Of a stretch of 30,137 nucleotides of DNA, positions 23,582-30,137 are shown in pieces (positions within the stretch are counted from its first letter, which is position 1; each line of letters opens with the position of its first letter). The DNA comes from Pigoraptor chileana (lineage: Eukaryota; Opisthokonta; Filasterea): positions 29,329-59,465 of the forward strand of contig CALSCR010002063.1 of NCBI GenBank assembly GCA_943704495.1, in the 5' to 3' direction. Both the position numbers and the translations under genes were made by a program. The notes under the pieces were generated by a model that ran no database searches, was not told where the DNA came from, and worked only from the letters and a program-made list of their open reading frames with translations.

Positions 23582-24741
23582 ATGGAAGTACTTCTCTTTG
23601 AAGCCCCTCTTGCGGACGAGAACAACTTGTGCGTAAAGAATGCGCCTTGCGATCTTGACGTCGAGGTGGGTCCATTGGCCTCAGTCGTTCTCTTCGAATA
23701 TAATGGCAATTGATCCGTGATTCTGCAATCTACCTTGTACATCCAGGATATATTTGGCCGATTCGGTCTCGTGTACGAAGTGCAGGTGGTCTCGTATAAT
23801 ATACCTGGGATCGGCGCACCACAAAGTGAGCTGCCGGACATGTTGTTAACTCGGCCATAAAAGTTTGGTCCTGTAGTCTTATTTCATTATGTGTCGCGTT
23901 TCCAGCCAGTACAGTAACGTATGTGAAGTATTATTCGGCACAAGATGCGAGAGCTGCTCTCACTGCGCTCCGGAAAACTACAATTTGTGGACGAACAATC
24001 CAGGTTAGTGAATTGCCAATAATTGAACGTGTCCTCATTTCGCTTACGACTGGAACCCAGTTTCCGGTTCTAATTGATAGCGACGTCAACGAATTTCCAC
24101 AGGTCTCTCGCGTGAAACGATCTTGCGCCCCTGCACCGTTTGCGCTGCCCCTGTTTAAGTGCATTGACTTGGCGAACCACTTTTTTGGGTTCAATGGATG
24201 GTCCTGCGAAGTTGTCGAGGTAAGGCTGATAATATATGCCTGTGCTGACTGTCGTACTGCATCTTGAAGGTACACAGCCAAACTTTTTGGCTCTTATGGC
24301 CGACCTGGCTCTTCTATCTTTCTTCCCCGAAAGGCATCGACATCCAGATTGAATGGACCACGGCATCAACCACATTACGAATGCCAGTGCAGTGTGCGTG
24401 TTTTCGTCGCTGGTTTTGACGGCTGCGCACAAGGTACCGGTGCAGTAACCACCATGCATGCCGCAAAATGCATCGGAGAATCCAGTCCGGGTGAGTCAAT
24501 GCGTCGCAAGATGGCGAGAGCGATTAGGGTGTGAGCTGCGCTCATGAAAGCATTCGGCTGCAATGCAGGCATCCCCACGCTCGTGCGATATGCGCGTCGT
24601 GCAGCGGCATCGCTTGCCAGCCAGCGTGCATTCGGCTGCATCGCGATTGTACGGCGGACATCCCATCCAGTCAGCGTTCGCTTTTTCGATAGGGCGGTAT
24701 CGCATCATCCCGCACCCGACGGCGAGTGCCCTGCCCTGTGA
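23582..24741 (+). CDS. RDM1: RDM1-like protein, RRM plus RAD52 motif
   Basis: Six exons (23582-23665, 23747-23825, 23906-24003, 24103-24219, 24334-24490, 24569-24741) join in frame to 235 residues (human RDM1 has 284). Residues 1 to about 87 form an RRM, with IFGRFGLVYEVQV and YVKYYSAQDARAAL. A Lys/Arg patch leads to CIDLANHFFGFNGW at about 107-120, which matches the RAD52-motif segment ELANYYFGFNG of RDM1. The last part has CQCSVRVFVAGFD, then a helix (RRAAASLASQRAF) and IAIVRRTSHPVSVRF, as in RDM1 after its KRKTAQKLA helix. RDM1 binds nucleic acid and is linked to the cellular response to cisplatin damage. The fifth exon uses an AAAG acceptor after a strong pyrimidine tract; it is the only AG that keeps the conserved frame. 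The stop is 101 bp from the PP2C stop. Confidence 0.85.
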
Positions 24742-24842
24742 CATGCCCTATGATATTGGTGACAAACCGCGATTGCGCAATGCATTCATTGATGGAACCT
24801 ATCATACAAACGGCTACCAAGGCAGAGACAGCTGATAGCATC

Positions 24843-27045
24843 TCACAGCGGCACGCCCTCAATTTCGTCCTTGGCCTCGTCGTCGTCCTTCTCTGGCGCG
24901 GGCTTGATGGGCACTGCGTCGGTCGCGGGGACGGAGCCCCTTCGCCCCTGTTGCAGAGCCACGCGCGCCAATGCTGCGGACGGGTCGTCCTGCGAGGCCC
25001 ACCGCCCGCTTGTGGCGTCGGTATCTGTGCGGGACCCCCTGCGCCCGCCTGCGCCCTGGGCAGACTGATCGACGTCCGCTTTCGAACCGCGGCGGGACGA
25101 TTTGTACTCGACGTCGACGGCGGGCGCTGCGCACGCCGGTTCGCTCGATGGGGCAGCCGCGCCTCCTGCAGCATGGGCTGGGGGGGCAACGCTAATCGGC
25201 TTTGATGACGGCGGTTTGTGGAGAAAGACAATGATGACCGACACGTTGTCCGTCGACCCCAGTTCGAGTGCGTTCTCCACAAGTGCTTCGGCACTGCCCT
25301 TCGTGTCCCCGTCATTGTTGTCAAGATATTGGTGCACAAAATCCACGACTCCCTGCGGATCCATGACATCCCACAAACCGTCGCAACCGAGTACCAAAAA
25401 CTCGTCGGAATTCTGCAGTCCAAACTCTAGAATATCGGGTTCTCCAATGACGTATTTCTTGAGATGTTTGTCGCCAATGGCGCGCGCGACTGACAAAACG
25501 CCATTAACGCGCCACGCCCCATACCACACGACGATTCCACCCGCATTCTCAATGCGCAGCTTTTCGTCCTGCCGATGAAAAAGTGGCAAATACGAGGACG
25601 TAAGACGGCGTTGAGCACCTTCTTTGCCACATGTTCCTTACGAAATATCTGCAAACTACATGTCCGTCAACAGCACCTAGTCCACATCAACGTACCTCAC
25701 GATCTGGTTTGTGTGGAAACGAAAGCTGCAGCGCTTTGCCGTCGCGACAGAGAATCGCCTGCGAGTCACCAAGCCAAGACACGTATAGCTCCTTGCCCCG
25801 AATCAACGTCGAGATGCACGTTGCCCCACTTGTTATACCCTGCAAAAGCACACCCAGCGCGCCATGAGAATACAGTCCCTAGCCAGATGCAATGAAAACC
25901 CTTGCATGCACGAGCGCAGTGAAGCCAGTGTCAGAAATCAGAGTGGGCCATACCGACCTCCCGCTCCGCCTTGGCCAGAAACGACTCATCCGCCCTCAAA
26001 AAACCGTCCATGAGAGCCTTGGTAATGTCCTTTTTGAACGACTCCTGCCGCGATATGAACACATGGAGGTGCGTGCGTGCATACTCCGCAGCCTCGATGC
26101 CGCCATGGCCGTCATAAACGGCAAAAAATGCTTGCGGAGGAAAGCCCTGGTGCAAAAATTGGATGCGAATAGAAAAACACTCAGGAAACACACAACGGGT
26201 ACAAGCGAGACATGGAATGAACGACACAGCCGTGCCACACACCTCCAGCCCAAGCAGTTCATTGAGGTCCAAAATGGACACGTGCTTGTCCTCCATTGAC
26301 GGCCGACGGCCCTGCGCTGCAAACGTCTGCACGTCGTAGACCATACTCGGCCTAGCAGAGGAACATTCATAGAGGATAAGTAAAGAATACATTGCAAAGA
26401 TTGAATTACAAAGGCGGGCCCTACTTACTTCTGGGACCGGCCAGCTCGCGTATCTTTCCATGTCTGGATGCCCTTGTCAACCTCCGAGAATACAGTCATT
26501 GCAAGCTTTTCACCATCAAAAAGAACGCCCTCGGGGCCTGCGCACGGAAAATAAAAGCAATCCAGCAAAGTAATAATTAAGATCATTAATCAGTAAGATC
26601 ATCAGTAAGATCATACCGTGTAAAAATGCGACCAAGACACCACTAAGACATGCAACTCACCACTGTCAAGAGCATAATCCGTGAGGTCCATCTTCATTAG
26701 TTTCGCCACAACCGAGCCGGTGATTGACAGCATGCCTTGCTCGTCAATGTCGCTGGCGCCCCCAGCGGTTTCCTCAGCGCACATGTCCTCATTACGCTTT
26801 CGAATGTACTCGAGCGCCAGATACATAGCTTCTGCTTCCGCCTCTTCTTTCGTAAACTTCTCGGGCGGTCGAACTGGTAGAGGGACAGTTGGGGTTCCGC
26901 TACGTTGTTGTTGCGCAAATTGCTTCAAGAACTGGCGATGCTTTTGCAATGTCTCGCCACGTAGGTCATTTGAGCGGCGCCTGCCCAGTGGAGGCAAAGA
27001 TCCGCCTGCAGCCGGCGCCCCGAGGGTGGTGGGGTTAGATGCCAT
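24843..27045 (-). CDS. PP2C-family protein phosphatase with RRGS-rich tail
   Basis: Six exons (27045-26661, 26537-26429, 26351-26243, 26146-25958, 25839-25696, 25568-24843) give 553 residues. PP2C motifs appear in order: RRPSMEDKH, FFAVYDGHGG, SGATCISTLI (most relatives have SGSTA), VSWLGDSQAI, SVARAIGDKHLKKY, LVLGCDGLWDVM and STDNVSVIIV. The acidic metal ligands (YDGHGG, DGLWD, STDN) are intact, so it should be an active Mg/Mn-dependent Ser/Thr phosphatase. An N-terminal extension of about 165 residues is polar, with an RRRS motif. The last 120 residues are Ala/Pro/Asp-rich, with three RRGS motifs and an acidic end. No signal or membrane segment is seen. It is convergent with RDM1. The subfamily (PPM1-type) is not resolved. 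Confidence 0.95.
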
Positions 27046-28846
27046 CGGCCTCGCTGGGTTCCAGACGGCAATGGAAAATGGGGACCCCGTTTTCGCGAGA
27101 CGGGAGGCAGCGCAGCGGCCGCCTGTCCGCCCAGTGGAGAAGTTATAATAATAATGCGAGGCAGTTGTATGGGCTCTGTTAAAGACAATATGCAGCAGCA
27201 GATAACATTTCGTACTGTTGTCGTCTTTCAGATGTTACAAACTTATCTAAACGCTGTTGATGGGGATCTTCTCAAGAGTGTGGACAAATATGGTTCGCAC
27301 TGATGAATTGAGGTCTTGGTCTTTTGTTTGATGAAATTTGATCATTAGTCTCAGTCCTCGTACCGTGTGACGGAATTTCCATGCCAACAACCTGCCAACC
27401 CCAAACATAGTAATTGTTGGAAATCAATTTCTTAATGAAGACAACTTTAAACACGGCATTGGCAAGGTACTGGCAAGGGCCTTGGTACTGGCATGTACCC
27501 ATGGCATTGGGTAAGTAACCGGTCTTGGCAAAGACTTGGCAGGCAGTCCCTTGGCTTAGGTGTCTAGACGACCGGAGATAACAACACACCATACTGGTTG
27601 GCTTCTCGAGTAGAGTGAGTGATACTTGAAATGTCCAATTTTACATTGTCGAATCAGCAAAGCCTGCAGTCAAAACCGAAAGCCTGATCTGTGGACTGTG
27701 CAACCGAAGCACGTTATGGGCTGAATGAAATATAGGTAGGGAAATGCACAGATAATGATAATGTCCACGTTTGCACATTGTATTATATCACCCACCCATT
27801 CAATTTTAATAATTTAACAACTTTCTTTTTACAGTTCGTTCCTTCAGCTCCTTGGTACAGCAAACCATGGGGGGAGTCCAAATCCATTTTTTCGACTCTT
27901 TGTGACCAAGGACTGCAGTATATCGTCCCTGATTCTGGCGCAGAAAGAAGAAGCGACTATTTGAAATCAATAATTCTATCGCTGTATTTCGACCATTTCT
28001 TTGAAAGGGGATATAAAAGGTCGCCACAAATGGAAATATTATAGTTATTCATTCCCGATTTGTACCCCATTAAAACCACTAATACCAAGGTTACTTACCG
28101 AGGGCTAGCAAGGGTACTTACGAACCCTCAATAATACGTACCATAAAAGCCTGCGGATGCTGTATGTATAGCTTGCGATTCACGAAGTTAAACGCACCTC
28201 AAAATACATGAAACTAAATTGTTTTCACTAAAAGCTCCAGTTCAATTCTCCCTCTCACCAACCAGGACTTTTTTCGCAATCTAGATATCAATCGAATAAC
28301 AATACTATATATAAGCAGAAGAACCATTTAGGATTAGCGTGAAGATCTGAAAGTCATCCATGACATTCGCAAGCACACATAAATAATAGGTAGCTATTCT
28401 GTTCAAATTCATTTGAAATAGAAAAATAACAGAATGTAATTCATTAATAATACAAAATTTTTTTGTGTTCACATTTCAATGTGTTAGAGAACATGTACGT
28501 GTTGATTTGACGAAGTTTCATCACTGCAACACGCATTTTATACAAAAAACGCAACAAAAACCCGTTGCGACACATCAACGGTACTTGTTGTATCCCATTA
28601 CGTTTTTTTGTGTTTATCTTCATTCAATTTCTAGTCGCTTTTACCGTCGTTACAAATAACAACTTGTACCACGTAACAATATAGTGTAGTTGGGATGCAT
28701 TGCTTTTGATAGCTGTCACTGATGAGAACTAAAAGCAACCTGTAGTAGAAAGACAGAGGATAATGATCGCTGCGAATATGTATTTGTCCCTTCGAAGAAA
28801 AAGATCTTTCTTATTTACTCTGCAAGAGGGTTGTCTGTCTTTACGA
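27046..28846. other. AT-rich intergenic stretch with no recognised gene
   Basis: 1.8 kb between the PP2C start and the CaaX gene stop, visibly more AT-rich than the genes around it. Short open frames at 27272-27592 (minus) and 27778-28044 (plus) lack recognisable domains, and I leave them out. The left part contains a TGGCA-rich repeat block, and an imperfect inverted repeat pairs 27497-27520 with 28089-28115. It is the one place in the window where an old mobile element might lie. Confidence 0.5.
27454..27556. repeat. TGGCA-rich degenerate tandem repeat
   Basis: At least six copies of TTGGCA/CTGGCA/ATGGCA in about 100 bp, including the direct repeat GGTACTGGCA at 27466-27475 and 27484-27493 (18-bp period). 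Confidence 0.65.
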
Positions 28847-29169
28847 TTACAGAATTAAACAACAAGTTGAACGATACAACGGGTCTTGAGGCGTACTGTG
28901 ATCGGTTGTGGTAGTTGTGAGTCCAACCGACGGATCGAAGACTGAAGTTTGGGTTCCGCCTTCAACAGCTGGTTTGCTCACAAATCCAGCAACGTCGGCC
29001 CAAGATTCAACGTTTTCAGTAGGAATTTCTGCGTTGAAGATACCAACCATTAGCGTGATTGAAATCATTTTTTTTTTGATCTCCCGGAATTCCGTTGGGG
29101 AGGAGTTGGTGAATATATCAAGCTATCTCTCTACACCATCATCTCACCCTCATCGTCCAAGGAATTCAT
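28847..29169 (-). CDS. Two-exon microprotein with C-terminal CaaX box
   Basis: Exon 1 is 29169-29148 (MNSLDDE) with a GTGAGA donor. Exon 2 is 29028-28847 with a CAG acceptor. The phase-1 intron of 119 nt removes an in-frame stop and gives 67 residues ending CCLIL. CLIL is a CaaX box; Leu in the last position usually directs geranylgeranylation, and the Cys before it could be palmitoylated. DPLYRST precedes it. Size and tail (DP-L...CC-aaX) are reminiscent of heterotrimeric G-protein gamma subunits, but the middle is Thr/Ser/Gly-rich with no coiled coil, so this is only a hint. It faces YIF1 across 235 bp. It may be a chance frame. Confidence 0.45.
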
Positions 29170-29404
29170 ACTTAGCTCGGTTCCAAAACAATTGAGTGCA
29201 TCGGATCGGCCACGCAGAAAGGGCGGACTTTGTAAGCGCAGAAGCCAATCATCACGTGAGGTCTGTTACGTCACGATGACGCACAATCGTGACGCACAAG
29301 CGTTTCATCTCCATACTCCGGACGAACTGGAGAGGCAGTAAAAGAAAAAAGGATAATAGATTCCCACGTCTTGCAACGTCAAGTCGTCCTTAACATAAAA
29401 TATA
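29170..29404. promoter_or_regulatory. CaaX/YIF1 divergent promoter with bZIP-type sites
   Basis: Cluster of ACGT-type motifs: palindrome TCACGTGA at 29252-29259, TTACGTCA at 29266-29273, GATGACGC at 29275-29282 and CGTGACGC at 29288-29295. GACGCACAA is directly repeated at 29278-29286 and 29291-29299. CCAAT is present at 29245-29249. These resemble CRE/E-box/UPR-element half sites. Function is inferred. Confidence 0.45.
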
Positions 29405-30137
29405 ATGGCGTATCAACCTCAGACACAGCCATCTTTTGCAGGTTAGTTTTTTTCTCAATTTTTTCGAATAGGCTTCCCTTACTGTTGATCTAAAATTCTT
29501 GCTGCTGTACACCGTGTGCAGCCGTACACCATCGGGGCGGTGTTCCCCAGCCGTATGGGAGCGAATATGGTGCGAATGCGAATGCGTACGGTGGGCCGGG
29601 TGGCCAATTCTTTCAGGATCCGGTTGCAACCGCTGCGTTTGCCTATGGTACAACAATGGCGGCGTCAGGAAAGGACTACGTTGAGAAGAATGTGGGACCA
29701 CTCATCTCGTTATGCCTGGCGCACTATTCTTTTTTTTATATTGCAGCAGTGCCATGTTGACCCTTCTTTTGTTGATATGGTCTGCAGATTGAAAAACTGA
29801 TCTCTCGTGGTAAGTTGAAGTTCTACTTCAACGTCAGCAATTCGTACGTCCTTAGCAAGCTCAAACTCATACTGATGCCCCTCGGACATAAGGTGAGAGA
29901 CTTTTGCTATTGTGCATGTATGGGCTACCACGTGTCTCCTTTTGTTTGCTTTCTTGATTGGTTAGGGCTCGACTGATGCGAAATTACACTACACAGAACT
30001 GGGCACGGCAAATTTTCAATGGACAGGGCGGCGCCGAGTACGCTCCGCCTCGCGACGACATCAATGCCCCGGACCTCTACATTCCTGGTATGTCTCATCA
30101 TTCTCTGTGTCTGTTTTACCCTCGCGAGAGTATATAA
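29405..30137 (+). CDS. YIF1: YIF1 family Golgi/ER vesicle protein (partial, 3' part off window)
   Basis: Exons 29405-29438, 29522-29691, 29788-29892 and 29997-30087 stay in frame. A GTATGT donor at 30088 continues the gene past the right edge. The N-terminal Gly/Tyr/Gln-rich segment leads to FFQDPVATAAFAYGTTMAAS-GKDYVEKN, then KLKFYFNVSNSYVLSKLKLI and PPRDDINAPDLYIP. These are the cytosolic YIF1 signatures that precede its five membrane helices, which are outside this window. YIF1 partners YIP1-family proteins and Rab/Ypt GTPases in ER-Golgi transport. The first exon codes only 11 residues, and the ATG is the only one available before the donor. Confidence 0.95.

Noticed and set aside
24671-25423. 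250-codon open frame on the minus strand
   Set aside because: Shadow of the PP2C last exon in another frame; Arg/Pro-rich composition is what the GC-rich tail gives out of frame.
27272-27592. 106-codon minus-strand frame as a gene
   Set aside because: It runs through the TGGCA repeat block, and the product shows no domain, signal peptide or splice-supported extension.
27778-28044. 88-codon plus-strand frame preceded by a CAG acceptor-like site
   Set aside because: No recognisable domain, no partner exon upstream, and AT-rich surroundings; support is too thin.
28089-28099. GGTTACTTACC as the 5' end of a U1 snRNA
   Set aside because: It resembles ACTTACC of U1, but the following bases do not continue the U1 sequence and no Sm site was seen.

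Overview
The window is nuclear DNA of an intron-dense, probably flagellated, microbial eukaryote. I read 12 protein-coding genes on both strands. They are cut by about 80 short GT-AG introns, mostly 75-150 nt, and every gene stays in frame across all of its reconstructed junctions (one junction in the receptor gene is uncertain). There is no operon, RBS, CRISPR array, rRNA or tRNA. The lineage cannot be fixed from the sequence. The gene set (KAT5, VPS54, WDR46, ARL2, YIF1, RDM1-like, TXNDC15-like, LRRC71-like) points to a free-living protist that kept cilium-associated genes.

Layout from left to right. A secreted SH3 protein resembling the luminal part of TANGO1/MIA is on the minus strand and runs off the left edge. 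A Lys-rich LRR protein like LRRC71 is on the plus strand. WDR46/UTP7 (18S rRNA processing) and then ARL2 (tubulin cofactor GTPase) are on the minus strand. KAT5/Esa1 histone acetyltransferase and then VPS54 (GARP tether) are on the plus strand. A large class C-type GPCR with a Kelch plus filamin-repeat ectodomain, and a TXNDC15-like membrane thioredoxin, are on the minus strand. An RDM1-like RRM/RAD52-motif protein is on the plus strand. A PP2C phosphatase with RRGS motifs in its tail is on the minus strand. After an AT-rich 1.8 kb stretch without a recognisable gene come a tiny CaaX protein (minus) and, divergently, YIF1 (plus), which runs off the right edge.

Genes are packed tightly. Convergent pairs end 100-165 bp apart (LRRC71-like/WDR46, VPS54/GPCR, RDM1/PP2C). 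Divergent pairs share 230-460 bp (TANGO1-like/LRRC71-like, ARL2/KAT5, TXNDC15/RDM1, CaaX/YIF1). Several products serve membrane traffic (TANGO1-like, VPS54, YIF1) or cilia/tubulin (ARL2, LRRC71-like, TXNDC15-like). They are separate transcription units, so this is not evidence of a functional cluster.

The most unusual items are the Kelch/filamin class C receptor, an RDM1 homologue and a TANGO1/MIA-like SH3 protein outside the animals where I know them, a two-exon prenylation-motif microprotein, and the strong preference for GTG over GTA at intron starts.
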